Of a DNA stretch of 64,000 nt, positions 44,341 through 51,939 are shown piece by piece (within the stretch, counting starts at the first letter, position 1; every line of letters starts with the position of its first letter). The position numbers were made by a program, and so were the translations under genes. The DNA is from SVEL01 sp045126215 (GTDB lineage: Bacteria; Bacillota; Clostridia; Lachnospirales; Lachnospiraceae), in NCBI GenBank assembly GCA_045126215.1, contig JBGVOD010000040.1, forward strand, positions 66,385 to 130,384, in the 5' to 3' direction. The notes beneath the pieces were generated by a model that searched no databases, was not told the DNA's origin, and saw only the letters and a program-made list of their open reading frames with translations.

Positions 44341-45369
44341 TTATACTATTAACTCAAAAGATCTAGTTAATTTTTTTCCTTTTAAGTGTTCCTGCAAGTT
44401 TTCAGAAATCTGATCCTTTACAAACAATAACCAAACCGCACCTGGTACAGTAACGACTTCTGAACAATCTCTAATATCGTCATCTGTCATGACAATAACG
44501 TTATCCGGTTTTGTTTCTTTTATATGGTTTAATATCGGTGTACCACGAGTGCCCCCACTTCCTCCTGGATCAGTAGTGTGTATTTCGGTATTAAAGTAAT
44601 ATATATGTATTTTTATTTGACCTTTTCGAACATAATTACTTAATGTAGAAATAGCTGAATCACCAACAGCTGTCATTGAGGCATCCCAAGATCCCGAGCG
44701 ATCATAATACACATTAATAAGAGGAATCTTTCCGCTCGCATGCTTTGATATACCAGGTTTTATTGTCCCTGTGCCAGCGTACTTTTTGTTTATCCTCGAC
44801 CACTTCTTTTCTTTAACTTCTCCGACTTCATTCTTAATAAATTTATTAAGAGACTCTCTGAATTTTACCAGGCCAGGATTGTTTTTATACTTCTGAACAT
44901 TTTTAGAAGCCTCAATTTGCTTCTTTCTCAGCTCCTTTAATTTCTTTTCTCGGTCTACCTTATCAGTAGCCTCATAGGAAATATCAGCACCTATTTCAGC
45001 ATCGTTTAATTTATCCTGAATTCTCTGCAGTCTTTTTAATCTCTCTTTTTCTGACTCGCCTGCTCCGCCTTCTGAATTACTTCCATCTCCTGTGGGCTTT
45101 TCTCCGTCTTGACTTTCATCTCCTTCAGAGCCTTCATCAGAGCCTCCACCGCTTCCTTGACCGGTATCGCTCTCACCTTCTTCCTCTTCTTTTTCTATCT
45201 GTTTTTTTCTCTCTTCCTCTTCTTTATCCTGAATTGCACTATTTCCTCTGTCTCCAATCTGAGGCTTAGAACCAAGAAGAATTAATTTTTCGCCATTATA
45301 GTAATAATATTTACCGGTAGAATCATCCATGTAAATATGAACATCATTATTATCTTCAAATAATATCAT
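44341..45369 (-). CDS. VWA-like (MIDAS) protein of a MoxR system
   Basis: 342 residues. An acidic Gly/Ser/Glu-rich linker (about 40-110) is followed by a basic coiled coil (about 130-190) and a VWA-like domain. The MIDAS residues are visible as D223-R-S-G-S (YYDRSGSW), Thr in GGTRGTPIL and Asp in VIVMTDDDI. This is the C-terminal half of DUF2201-type proteins. Together with the neighbouring metallopeptidase-like and MoxR ATPase genes it should form a chaperone or maturation complex, the ATPase acting on a target held by the VWA domain. Confidence 0.75.
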   Translation of the reverse strand: MILFEDNNDVHIYMDDSTGKYYYYNGEKLILLGSKPQIGDRGNSAIQDKEEEERKKQIEKEEEEGESDTGQGSGGGSDEGSEGDESQDGEKPTGDGSNSEGGAGESEKERLKRLQRIQDKLNDAEIGADISYEATDKVDREKKLKELRKKQIEASKNVQKYKNNPGLVKFRESLNKFIKNEVGEVKEKKWSRINKKYAGTGTIKPGISKHASGKIPLINVYYDRSGSWDASMTAVGDSAISTLSNYVRKGQIKIHIYYFNTEIHTTDPGGSGGTRGTPILNHIKETKPDNVIVMTDDDIRDCSEVVTVPGAVWLLFVKDQISENLQEHLKGKKLTRSFELIV

Positions 45370-45800
45370 TATCCTACCCTCCTAAATTTAGAGCCATCCC
45401 ACTTATATTTATTACCTGTACGGGAATCTACATAAGTGATGTTTGGATCGGGTGTTTTCTTATTTTCTTGCTGGCTTTGATTTGACTGATCATTATTCTG
45501 ATTTTGTTGTTGGTTCTGATCAGTATCCCCTTCGTCACCCTCACTATTACTTTGAGGAGTCTGATTATTCTGGGAGGACTGTTGGCTGTCTGAATTACCC
45601 TGTTGATTGTTTGAATTACTCTGTTGATTGCCTGATTGTCCAGAGTCAGAATCTGACTGCTTTGAACCCTCCGAAGAATTACCAGATTTTTTACTGTCAG
45701 ACATAGGAAGTTCAGATTTGATTAATTCAACCTCATCTCCGTTCTCATCAACGAATTTTCCTTTGTTTATATATTTTCCATGATGTATAATATTAGCCAT
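45369..45800 (-). CDS. Gln/Asn/Ser-rich low-complexity protein
   Basis: 143 residues. The first 30 residues (NIIHHGKYINKGKFVDENGD) and the last 25 (ITYVDSRTGNKYKWDGSKFR) are ordered and tag-like. In between lie ~80 residues of Gln, Asn, Ser and Asp repeats (SGQSGNQQSNSNNQQGNSDS). It shares its last base with the start of the VWA gene and lies between the two halves of the DUF2201-like pair. The C-terminal tag resembles the N-terminus of the VWA protein (TGKYYYYNGEKL), so the two ends may be duplicated pieces. Confidence 0.6.
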   Translation of the reverse strand: MANIIHHGKYINKGKFVDENGDEVELIKSELPMSDSKKSGNSSEGSKQSDSDSGQSGNQQSNSNNQQGNSDSQQSSQNNQTPQSNSEGDEGDTDQNQQQNQNNDQSNQSQQENKKTPDPNITYVDSRTGNKYKWDGSKFRRVG

Positions 45801-45810
45801 ATATCACCTC

Positions 45811-46608
45811 TTAATCAAGCAGTTTACTAATGGCATCATCAGGATAGCCCTTGTCTTGTAATTGCTTTCTTATTTGATTTTTCATATCATTAGTTATTCC
45901 GGCCTTACTCATTAAATCTCGAACCTGGTTAATCAAATCATCGCCCGATAAATCATCTCCGGTAGATAAGGCACCTTCTCCCCAAACAGTGCCGTTATGA
46001 TCTACAAAGGTAGTCTCATCTACGAATTCTCCATAGACTATTTCTTCTTCTTCCTGCTCTGGTTCCATTTTTGAGTCTTTCTTTCGCAGTTTTTGCAGTT
46101 CATCATACATGTCTTCAACTGCCATATCAACCCAATCGGGATGCTCATCTTCCGTTACTAAGCCTGTTAATACTTGACCATTTAATTTAATTCCGCGAAT
46201 AACTTCTTTATCCTTATCTGTATATCCTCTATTGGATATCTCATAGTCAGCTGCAATATTGAAACTCTTATCTGAATAAAGTATGTTTTTTAATTCTTCT
46301 ATACTATATTCTTCTAAGTCTTCTTTTGGCTTTAAACTTTTTTCCAAGTGATTAAGAAGACGTTGTTCGTGTTTAAGATACTCATGCAGTATTTCATGTC
46401 TTACTATAGTAGAAACCTGTTCGATATCTAAACCCCGGTTTAAGACAATAACTCCCTTACTTGGTAACATATATCCGACAACGCCAGGGTCTTCCGTAAG
46501 ATTTATATCAAAATCATCAAGTAAGTTTGCATATGTTGGATATCCACTCTTACTAAGGATGTTTAATATCTCATTCTTAGCAGCTCTTTCTTGTCTTGTC
46601 ATTGACAT
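45811..46608 (-). CDS. DUF2201-type putative metallopeptidase (HExxH)
   Basis: 265 residues. STIVRHEILHEYLKHE contains HExxH (H71-E-I-L-H75), with H80 as a possible third ligand, and IAADYEISNRGYTDKD follows the DUF2201 pattern of an N-terminal metallopeptidase-like domain. The C-terminus is acidic and helical. The gene lies between the MoxR ATPase and the Gln/Asn-rich/VWA genes. In many bacteria metallopeptidase-like and VWA domains are one protein; here they are separate. Whether it cleaves anything is unknown. Confidence 0.75.
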   Translation of the reverse strand: MSMTRQERAAKNEILNILSKSGYPTYANLLDDFDINLTEDPGVVGYMLPSKGVIVLNRGLDIEQVSTIVRHEILHEYLKHEQRLLNHLEKSLKPKEDLEEYSIEELKNILYSDKSFNIAADYEISNRGYTDKDKEVIRGIKLNGQVLTGLVTEDEHPDWVDMAVEDMYDELQKLRKKDSKMEPEQEEEEIVYGEFVDETTFVDHNGTVWGEGALSTGDDLSGDDLINQVRDLMSKAGITNDMKNQIRKQLQDKGYPDDAISKLLD

Positions 46609-46633
46609 AATTAACTATCAACCCCTATCTACA

Positions 46634-47749
46634 TTAGATACCTAATTGAGATGATACATCATCCCAGTCAGATTTTTCTTTTTGTTGGAAAACCGGCTTA
46701 GCATCACCATACTTCAATGCATCATTTGCCTTATCTTCCACATCTTTATAATCTGCCAATATTCTTTCTACCATAGGTTTTTTAAGACTATTACATATTC
46801 TGTCCCAGCGTTTCAAGAAATCTTCTTTTGTACCATCGCACATATCCAATAACTTAGCAAGCGTTCTTGAATTTAAAATCTGCCCGTTTCCAACCTCTTC
46901 CGATTCCATAGTAGATTCTGCATCATCAAATTTAAAGGATGGATGAGTAAGTAATGTTTGAGAAAGTTTCAGCCGCCCTTCTGCCTCTCTTGCCTCTTCT
47001 TCATCATCAGCATGTTTTATATCAAACTCAAATTTTCTCTTGAAGAAGCCTCTAGCAGCTCTTGGATCTGCCTTAACATCTACTCTGTATAATCTAGAAC
47101 GTTCTGCTCTGTCTAAGGAGTCTCCTGTGTTATACCCTTCTGTGTCTGGGTTCATAGCACATACTACGAAAAGAAGGTTTGGAAAATATCTTCTACTTCC
47201 TGGTTGTCTAACATCTGGGATCCAGTGGTCATTAATAACATTTAATAATGTTTGTCGAACTCCGCCAGAACCCCTATTATACTCATCTAAGAACAGAATA
47301 GAGTTTGGTTCATCCAGGCCATCGAATTCTGTAGATGCAAGTCTGACAGCTACTTCATGGTTTTTATCTGCAGTAACTGCACCACCTAAATCTGTATCAT
47401 CCATGGTAGAAGTTAACTTAACAATACAGTTAATACCTTTCTTCTTAGCCCAGTCTTTTACTCTAGATGTTTTTCCAGTACCGGCTTCACCAACAAGTAA
47501 TAAAGCTGGAAACTCTGGATCTCCACCTTTCTTTAACGTCTTCTGTGCTCTAAGTCCGGCTTTTAATGCATCATCACAGGCTTCTTCTATGTCTCCGCGT
47601 GTTATCTCGTCTACTATTTCAGCATCATCTAACTGCACAGCTGCTGCGTTAATCTCTTGAGCTTCTTCCGGAGAAATACCTGCTTTCTCTGCTTCCCTTG
47701 CTGTGATTCTATCACCAAGTGTCTCTTCATTTAATTTACTAAAAATCAC
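46634..47749 (-). CDS. MoxR-type AAA+ ATPase
   Basis: 371 residues. Walker A is G87-E-A-G-T-G-K-T (LLLVGEAGTGKT), Walker B is ILFLDEYNR (151-159), sensor-1-like text is FVVCAMNPDTEGYN, and an arginine-finger candidate lies in SLDRAERSRLYRV. This is the MoxR/RavA AAA+ pattern. Partner genes directly downstream encode the metallopeptidase-like and VWA proteins. The N-terminus (FSKLNEETLG) has the LNE tripeptide. MoxR systems assemble or mature target complexes; a virion or host target here is open. Confidence 0.88.
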   Translation of the reverse strand: MIFSKLNEETLGDRITAREAEKAGISPEEAQEINAAAVQLDDAEIVDEITRGDIEEACDDALKAGLRAQKTLKKGGDPEFPALLLVGEAGTGKTSRVKDWAKKKGINCIVKLTSTMDDTDLGGAVTADKNHEVAVRLASTEFDGLDEPNSILFLDEYNRGSGGVRQTLLNVINDHWIPDVRQPGSRRYFPNLLFVVCAMNPDTEGYNTGDSLDRAERSRLYRVDVKADPRAARGFFKRKFEFDIKHADDEEEAREAEGRLKLSQTLLTHPSFKFDDAESTMESEEVGNGQILNSRTLAKLLDMCDGTKEDFLKRWDRICNSLKKPMVERILADYKDVEDKANDALKYGDAKPVFQQKEKSDWDDVSSQLGI

Positions 47750-47769
47750 GTCCTATTCCTTTTTATAAC

Positions 47770-48039
47770 TCAATACTTCTCATATCCAGTGTAAGGCTGA
47801 TTTAATAATTCAGCTCTTAATCTCTCTGCGGGCACACATTTTTCCGTAGAAACTCTACTAAGTGCCCAATCCTGGATATTATCTTCTGTTATCTCATCCT
47901 CTTCATTAAGCATGGTAAGCTGTCTGTATCGATCAACTCTCTGCTTTCTTCCCTCATTAGCATCCCACTCTAATGGTTCTTTGTATTTATCATGAACCTT
48001 AGGCTCTAATGATTCTTGTACTTTCTTTTTGAAAATCAT
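47770..48039 (-). CDS. Hypothetical small protein before MoxR gene
   Basis: 89 residues, helical and charged (FKKKVQESLEPKVHDKYKEP; WALSRVSTEKCVPAERLRAE). It starts about 40 bases after a terminator hairpin (48081-48113), so it may be the first gene of the MoxR-VWA transcript. Function unknown. Confidence 0.55.
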   Translation of the reverse strand: MIFKKKVQESLEPKVHDKYKEPLEWDANEGRKQRVDRYRQLTMLNEEDEITEDNIQDWALSRVSTEKCVPAERLRAELLNQPYTGYEKY

Positions 48040-48080
48040 GTTTACTTCACCTTCTCTTAAAATAATTGTTAAAAATACTT

Positions 48081-48113
48081 CAAGGAGACTATCAAATATC
48101 GATAATCTCCTTG
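48081..48113 (-). terminator. Rho-independent terminator
   Basis: Minus-strand stem CAAGGAGA-t-TATC / GATA-g-TCTCCTTG with a 7-base loop, followed by AAGTATTTTTAAC. It lies 20 bases after the stop of the 93-residue gene, separating it from the MoxR operon. Confidence 0.75.
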
Positions 48114-48135
48114 GCAGATATTATTTTAATGCCGG

Positions 48136-48417
48136 TCAACAGACGCAAATCTTACATTCATAAGCTCCATTTTCAGGGGCTCTTTCATGCTGTACGATCC
48201 TATAATCGCACCCATAAAACCCTGCTACTTTTTTAGCAAATTTCAGATCCTCTTCTGTTCCAGCATAGACTACGATTCTTTCATCATAATCCACACCAAG
48301 TCGATTATCTTTATACCGATGTTCTCCTTTTCCAGGAAAAACCTTCCGGTATTTGCCGTCCTTATCTTCAATAGTAGAAGACAGTTCGTTCATTACTGTT
48401 GTGAATAAATCCATCAT
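48136..48417 (-). CDS. Hypothetical 93-aa protein
   Basis: 93 residues. The middle RIVVYAGTEEDLKFAKKVAG, then FYGCDYRIVQHERAPENG, looks like a small Rossmann-type or DUF fold, ending with CKIC. It is a single gene between a TGTATATAATATA element (48481-48498) and a terminator (48081-48113), so it is probably transcribed on its own. Function unknown. Confidence 0.55.
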   Translation of the reverse strand: MMDLFTTVMNELSSTIEDKDGKYRKVFPGKGEHRYKDNRLGVDYDERIVVYAGTEEDLKFAKKVAGFYGCDYRIVQHERAPENGAYECKICVC

Positions 48418-48480
48418 GATAAACCCTCCTTATTAATTAAACATCATCGATGTACAATAAATTTAGCAATTTATTTTTTC

Positions 48481-48498
48481 GTATATTATATACAATTT
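48481..48498 (-). promoter_or_regulatory. TTGTATATAATATAC candidate late promoter
   Basis: Minus-strand AAAAATTGTATATAATATAC, about 65-80 bases before the 93-residue gene and after the stop of the membrane protein gene. It has the same core as the elements before holin and the pre-portal gene. Confidence 0.4.
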
Positions 48499-48511
48499 TT
48501 TAATTTAACTT

Positions 48512-48805
48512 TTATTTCAATATTCCATATCTTCGTAGTACATCTCTATCGTACGGAGATAAAGGCTGTTTTGCTCTTAACTTGTTTCTTATTAACAGCA
48601 AGTCATTATAATTATTATTATCAGATGTGGTATTAACATAATCATAATTTACGGGAATTTCAGATTTTTTCACCATATTTACCTTTATCATCCGGTAGAT
48701 TTCAATGCCTGCTTTGATAAAAGGAATTATTAAAATGATAATGAAGTAGAATATATATGCTTTCGTGATACCCTGTACTGCATCTAACATATAATTTGTA
48801 AACAT
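48512..48805 (-). CDS. Single-span membrane protein
   Basis: 97 residues from ATG 48805, chosen because AAAGGAGG lies eight bases before it; the frame continues upstream without such a site. One membrane segment (about 14-35, KAYIFYFIIILIIPFIKAGI) is followed by a basic stretch and a polar C-terminus ending DRDVLRRYGILK. A TTGCCT-17-TATAAT promoter is 45-70 bases upstream. Function unknown. Confidence 0.6.
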   Translation of the reverse strand: MFTNYMLDAVQGITKAYIFYFIIILIIPFIKAGIEIYRMIKVNMVKKSEIPVNYDYVNTTSDNNNYNDLLLIRNKLRAKQPLSPYDRDVLRRYGILK

Positions 48806-48848
48806 TTTTATTTCCTCCTTTAGATTAACTACTTCTTCCTTCATTATT

Positions 48849-48877
48849 ATTATATAGTAACAATCAGAAAAAGGCAA
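48849..48877 (-). promoter_or_regulatory. Sigma-70/A-type promoter TTGCCT-17-TATAAT
   Basis: -35 TTGCCT (48877-48872), 17-base spacer, -10 TATAAT (48854-48849) on the minus strand, just after the DUF932 terminator and before the membrane-protein gene. Confidence 0.6.
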
Positions 48878-48889
48878 CTAAAAGTTATA

Positions 48890-48919
48890 AAAGGCAGTAA
48901 GTTTTTAACCTACTGCCTG
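48890..48919 (-). terminator. Terminator overlapping the DUF932 stop codon
   Basis: The minus-strand stem AGGCAGTAgG / CttACTGCCT includes the last codons and the TAA stop of the DUF932 gene and is followed by TTTTATAACTTTT. A promoter for the next gene begins within 15 bases. Confidence 0.7.
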
Positions 48920-49840
48920 TCTGATTCTTGTATACATTGCATCTACAAATGGATGTCCGGTAATAATTTTACCCCACCTGTTCTCACAGTATTTGTCTGT
49001 CATTCTATTTGGTTTACTGTGATTTGCAAAATCGGTCACAGCCATCATCTTACCATAAGCTGTATCTTTATATTGTTTGACATCAAGAGCCTGTAGGCAA
49101 TTAAACAGGGTTGTTTTAATAACATTAATATTTTCAACCCTCCTTTTGGAGTCCTCATCTGGATCTACTGGATAAAGCTCATCAAAAATAGCTTCAAATT
49201 CCGCATCACTCATCTTGTGACCTGCCATTTTTTCACAGTCCAGGTTCAAGGAATCCATGTAATTTGTAATAAGGCCTAACGTTTCTCTAGCTTCAGCAAG
49301 TTTACTTTCCATGTTTCCAACATGGATTGTTGACCACATTCTCTTTGCTGTACTTAATGCAAAATTTAAAGTATTATTGCATACAACTCTTACAGGTGTC
49401 ATGCAAACCTTAATTGCGCCAGTTCCGTCGTGAGAATTTACAAAACAAACATAAGGTTCAATGTCATCATTGAGAATTTTTGTTTCTGGCATTTTACCAA
49501 GCAGCCAAATCTTTTTACCCTCATTTAACGAACCGGCTGTTTCATAAACCATTCCATCGTCCAAAAGGGAGTCTGTAAAATCAAAAGCATCTGAATTCTG
49601 AACGATTTTATATTTTTTACCTACAACACCTAATACTTTATTATCAATATCTCTTGTATTAGCTTTAAATCCGCTAATCTCATTTCCATCTGCGTCATAA
49701 ATTGGGTTTGAATTAACCTTCCAATCAAGTCCCGCAGCAACAATTGCCTCTTTGCTTGAAGGCGGAGTTGTTAATTGCTTACCAAGTCCATGCCACGGTA
49801 CCTCTCTTACAAACATCATTGATTCCACACTTGCGCTCAT
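48905..49840 (-). CDS. DUF932 (phage/plasmid-like) protein
   Basis: 311 residues. Diagnostic text of the DUF932/TIGR03299 family is present: VPWHGLGKQLTTPPSSKEAI, GVVGKKYKIVQNSDAFDFTD, KKIWLLGKMPE and MTPVRVVCNNTLNFAL. Such proteins are found on phages and plasmids near replication or recombination genes; they are often described as phage-plasmid primase-linked or LGT proteins, but their function is not settled. Here it is followed by a terminator. Confidence 0.9.
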   Translation of the reverse strand: MSASVESMMFVREVPWHGLGKQLTTPPSSKEAIVAAGLDWKVNSNPIYDADGNEISGFKANTRDIDNKVLGVVGKKYKIVQNSDAFDFTDSLLDDGMVYETAGSLNEGKKIWLLGKMPETKILNDDIEPYVCFVNSHDGTGAIKVCMTPVRVVCNNTLNFALSTAKRMWSTIHVGNMESKLAEARETLGLITNYMDSLNLDCEKMAGHKMSDAEFEAIFDELYPVDPDEDSKRRVENINVIKTTLFNCLQALDVKQYKDTAYGKMMAVTDFANHSKPNRMTDKYCENRWGKIITGHPFVDAMYTRIRQAVG

Positions 49841-49853
49841 TTTAAAATCCTCC

Positions 49854-50117
49854 TTAAATTAATTTATATCCAGTTAAATAAGTACCAACTACTTTATAAA
49901 AAGTAAGTTCACTATTTATTGATTGTATTTTTAATACTGCCTGCTTCTTATTCGCATCTGTACATTCAGAGAGATTATTTATCAGTTCGATAAAATCTGC
50001 CTTCATCTCCCTCCATGGATGTCCAACAGACATGATCGACTCTAATTTTTCCTTGTTAGGCGAGACGTTCAGCTGATATTTGATAGATGCTTTCCCGAAT
50101 TTAGATTTTTCTCTCAT
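49854..50117 (-). CDS. Small protein related to the C-terminal domain of the 13048-14214 protein
   Basis: 87 residues. LESIMSVGHPWREMKADFIE, then LINNLSECTDANKKQAVLKI and YKVVGTYLTG, run parallel to LNSFLKPGRDWREMRKEFVD, LINSLDCTDKNKKQTVMKI and YSTVATYMTG in the 388-residue virion-type protein. This is a free-standing copy of that domain, encoded 36 kb away, directly before the DUF932 gene. Function unknown. Confidence 0.65.
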   Translation of the reverse strand: MREKSKFGKASIKYQLNVSPNKEKLESIMSVGHPWREMKADFIELINNLSECTDANKKQAVLKIQSINSELTFYKVVGTYLTGYKLI

Positions 50118-50142
50118 TGTTAATTAACCCTCCTTGTCATTG

Positions 50143-50361
50143 TTAAAATGCATTTCCCTCAGATGTGTTAAAGCTCCGGTAGTTTCCGTTATTATATGTT
50201 ACTGAAGTTACCCACGAACTATATGGGGTATAAGCTTCAATCTCTGGAATAAGCTCATATGTTGCTTTGTCATATGCTTCATATTTATTATTTGCAATGA
50301 CCTGAATACTTTTTTCTTTCCCATTCTGATACATTCTGTATGAAACTGTGTAAGCTTTCAT
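50143..50361 (-). CDS. Hypothetical 72-aa protein
   Basis: 72 residues. KAYTVSYRMYQNGKEKSIQV, then IANNKYEAYDKATYE, resembles a small alpha-beta fold in which a strand pair is followed by a helix. It starts about 45 bases after the TATAAT box at 50405 and is probably the first gene of the transcript through the DUF932 gene. Confidence 0.55.
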   Translation of the reverse strand: MKAYTVSYRMYQNGKEKSIQVIANNKYEAYDKATYELIPEIEAYTPYSSWVTSVTYNNGNYRSFNTSEGNAF

Positions 50362-50404
50362 TAATTTATCCTCCTTATATTATATAATTATTAATTACAT
50401 GATA

Positions 50405-50433
50405 ATTATATAATAACAATTAAAATAAATCAA
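50405..50433 (-). promoter_or_regulatory. Sigma-70/A-type promoter TTGATT-17-TATAAT
   Basis: -35 TTGATT (50433-50428), 17-base spacer, -10 TATAAT (50410-50405) on the minus strand. The -35 box overlaps the stop of the zinc-finger gene. Confidence 0.55.
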
Positions 50434-50654
50434 CTATTTTCCATAATAAAATCCAAATCCCTTTTTGTTGCAAATCTTAGAAAGTTATCTACACATTCCC
50501 CACACAGGTCAAACTTTTTTCTATCTGAAAACGGTAAATCACAATTTACATAATTAATAAAACTACTACTTTGTACTTTTATTCTAAAAAATTCTTTGTG
50601 GTTCTTAACTTCTTTACCGCACAAATCACACTTTAATGTTGTATACTTACCCAT
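50430..50654 (-). CDS. Small zinc-finger protein
   Basis: 74 residues. The pairs CDLCGK (9-12) and CGEC near 55 (FDLCGECVDNFLRFATK) form a likely four-Cys zinc site. It is a paralogue of the 67-residue protein at 59185-59388 (KCDVCGD...FDMCKNCFEEF). Such double CxxC proteins are common small phage products. Function unknown. Confidence 0.65.
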   Translation of the reverse strand: MGKYTTLKCDLCGKEVKNHKEFFRIKVQSSSFINYVNCDLPFSDRKKFDLCGECVDNFLRFATKRDLDFIMENS

Positions 50655-50659
50655 CTATA

Positions 50660-51154
50660 TCACCTCTTTTTCCTATTTATTATCAAAAATTTTAATTTAA
50701 AAATATCTAGAGCTAACCCCTTCCATATATCACTGGTATTATTTATTCCATTTAATGCCTTTATAGCTGTTCCACCTGTATTTCGCCATTCAATTAGATT
50801 TGGAGTATAATCATCTAATAGTACATGAAATCTTGTAATGGGTTCTTTTAGGTGATTAGCTATATAAATGCTTTTGTTTTGCCCATAAGGAATAAATATT
50901 CTATATTTCTCTTCCACCGGGAAATAGTTATCAAGCCACAGATTCTTTTCCAATTTAGATTTTTCCGTAATACAGGTAGAAGCGATAAAAATAGTTACTT
51001 GATTTTGTATTCTATTAAGGAATTGAACAAGCTCCCAATTTGGCTTCAATGTATAGAAGTAACCATCTAAATATAAATGCTCTACAGAACAGGCTGAGCG
51101 CCATTCTGCGAGAGTGCCGTCCATATCTACAAATAATTTAATCTTATCTTTCAT
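50660..51154 (-). CDS. HAD-like phosphatase, 5'(3')-nucleotidase type
   Basis: 164 residues. Motif I is FVDMDGTLAEW (D10-x-D12-G-T), motif II is probably IFIASTC, and motif IV is LLDDYTPNLIEW. The size and the NLIEWRNTGGTAIKALNGIN ending match phage 5'(3')-deoxyribonucleotidase-like HAD proteins, in which the loop after motif IV reads D-D-x-xxNL. It could remove phosphate from host nucleotides. It overlaps the next gene by 4 bases. Confidence 0.72.
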   Translation of the reverse strand: MKDKIKLFVDMDGTLAEWRSACSVEHLYLDGYFYTLKPNWELVQFLNRIQNQVTIFIASTCITEKSKLEKNLWLDNYFPVEEKYRIFIPYGQNKSIYIANHLKEPITRFHVLLDDYTPNLIEWRNTGGTAIKALNGINNTSDIWKGLALDIFKLKFLIINRKKR

Positions 51155-51375
51155 TTATATAAATGCTTTTCTTGATCTTTAAAACCATAAAGATTTCTAG
51201 AATTCTCAGGATAAGTACTTGTTGAATACGTTACCTGGGATTCGATTGCCGTACCATGATGCGGACAGAAGAATTTGATTCTCGGCAATCCACATTGGTA
51301 AGTAATTACACATTCCATGACCTGCCCACATTTTTGACAGTAATTAATTGTTATCAATCTCTCTCTCCTCCCCAA
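51151..51375 (-). CDS. Small zinc-ribbon protein
   Basis: 74 residues. CQKCGQVMEC and CGLPRIKFFCPHHGT supply Cys and His for a zinc site. Its start overlaps the previous gene by 32 bases and its stop overlaps the HAD start, so it is tightly packed in the operon. Function unknown. Confidence 0.55.
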   Translation of the reverse strand: MGRRERLITINYCQKCGQVMECVITYQCGLPRIKFFCPHHGTAIESQVTYSTSTYPENSRNLYGFKDQEKHLYK

Positions 51376-51544
51376 ACATTTCTTCTAAAATCTCGCAAAA
51401 CCAAACAGCATTTTCTTCCGAATCAAAGCTTGCCACTTTATATATACAATTATCTATTTGCACATAAAGGCAAGGCTTTTTTCTTCCCGGAAGATTGCTC
51501 ACTCCGATCTTGATTCCTTTTGCTTTTATACTTACTCCTTCCAT
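51344..51544 (-). CDS. Hypothetical 66-aa protein
   Basis: 66 residues. VSNLPGRKKPCLYVQIDNCI, then YKVASFDSEENAVWFCEILE, fits a small beta-beta-alpha fold. It is preceded by GGAG and overlaps the next gene by 32 bases. Function unknown. Confidence 0.55.
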   Translation of the reverse strand: MEGVSIKAKGIKIGVSNLPGRKKPCLYVQIDNCIYKVASFDSEENAVWFCEILEEMFGEEREIDNN

Positions 51545-51553
51545 TTTTATCTC

Positions 51554-51682
51554 CTATAAATTTGGTATCATCTGTATTATCTTAACCACTATGCTCACCG
51601 CAAAATACCCAAGCGTTCCTACTATGGCAAGGAGCAAGAGCGATATCAGAACGATGATAAGTATGTAGACCTTCTTCTTCAT
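51554..51682 (-). CDS. Tiny single-span membrane protein (42 aa)
   Basis: 42 residues: KKKVYILIIVLISLLLLAIV, then GTLGYFAVSIVV and a short tail. It is almost entirely one membrane helix with a positive N-terminus. GGGAGGAG lies five bases before the ATG, inside the 3' end of the upstream zinc-protein gene, with which it overlaps by 4 bases. Function unknown; it could be a small lysis or membrane regulator. Confidence 0.6.
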   Translation of the reverse strand: MKKKVYILIIVLISLLLLAIVGTLGYFAVSIVVKIIQMIPNL

Positions 51683-51939
51683 TGCTCCTCCCTTTCTCCG
51701 TAACTGCAATAATCATCATGGTATACGTGGTATGGTTTTAATCCCATTCCATCTCGACAGCACACAAGGCAACAAGTTGCATCTGTACCAACGTACTTAC
51801 AATCCTTACACCTAACCACTTTAACCACATCGGTTATCGAAAGTTCATCAATATCGTCACCGTAAGCGACTCTTACAAATTCATCACCTTCAAAAACTTC
51901 GTGATATTCAATAGCGTCCACGTTAATGTATCTGCTCAT
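51679..51939 (-). CDS. RCxDC / CSYGER-type zinc protein
   Basis: 86 residues from ATG 51939 (AAAGGAGGGAGG just before it). It starts SRYINVDAIEYHEVFEG and contains VVRCKDCKYVGTDATCC and the C-terminal DDYCSYGERE motif. The Cys residues suggest a zinc site. It belongs to the paralogous family repeated in this array (also 51923, 52242, 54639, 55463, 56446). Its last codons supply the ribosome binding site of the next gene. Confidence 0.65.
   Translation of the reverse strand: MSRYINVDAIEYHEVFEGDEFVRVAYGDDIDELSITDVVKVVRCKDCKYVGTDATCCLVCCRDGMGLKPYHVYHDDYCSYGEREEQ

Noticed and set aside
47040..47660. Plus-strand open frame of 206 codons
   Set aside because: It lies fully antisense to the MoxR ATPase gene, which has clear Walker motifs. 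The product has no recognisable features and no start signal.
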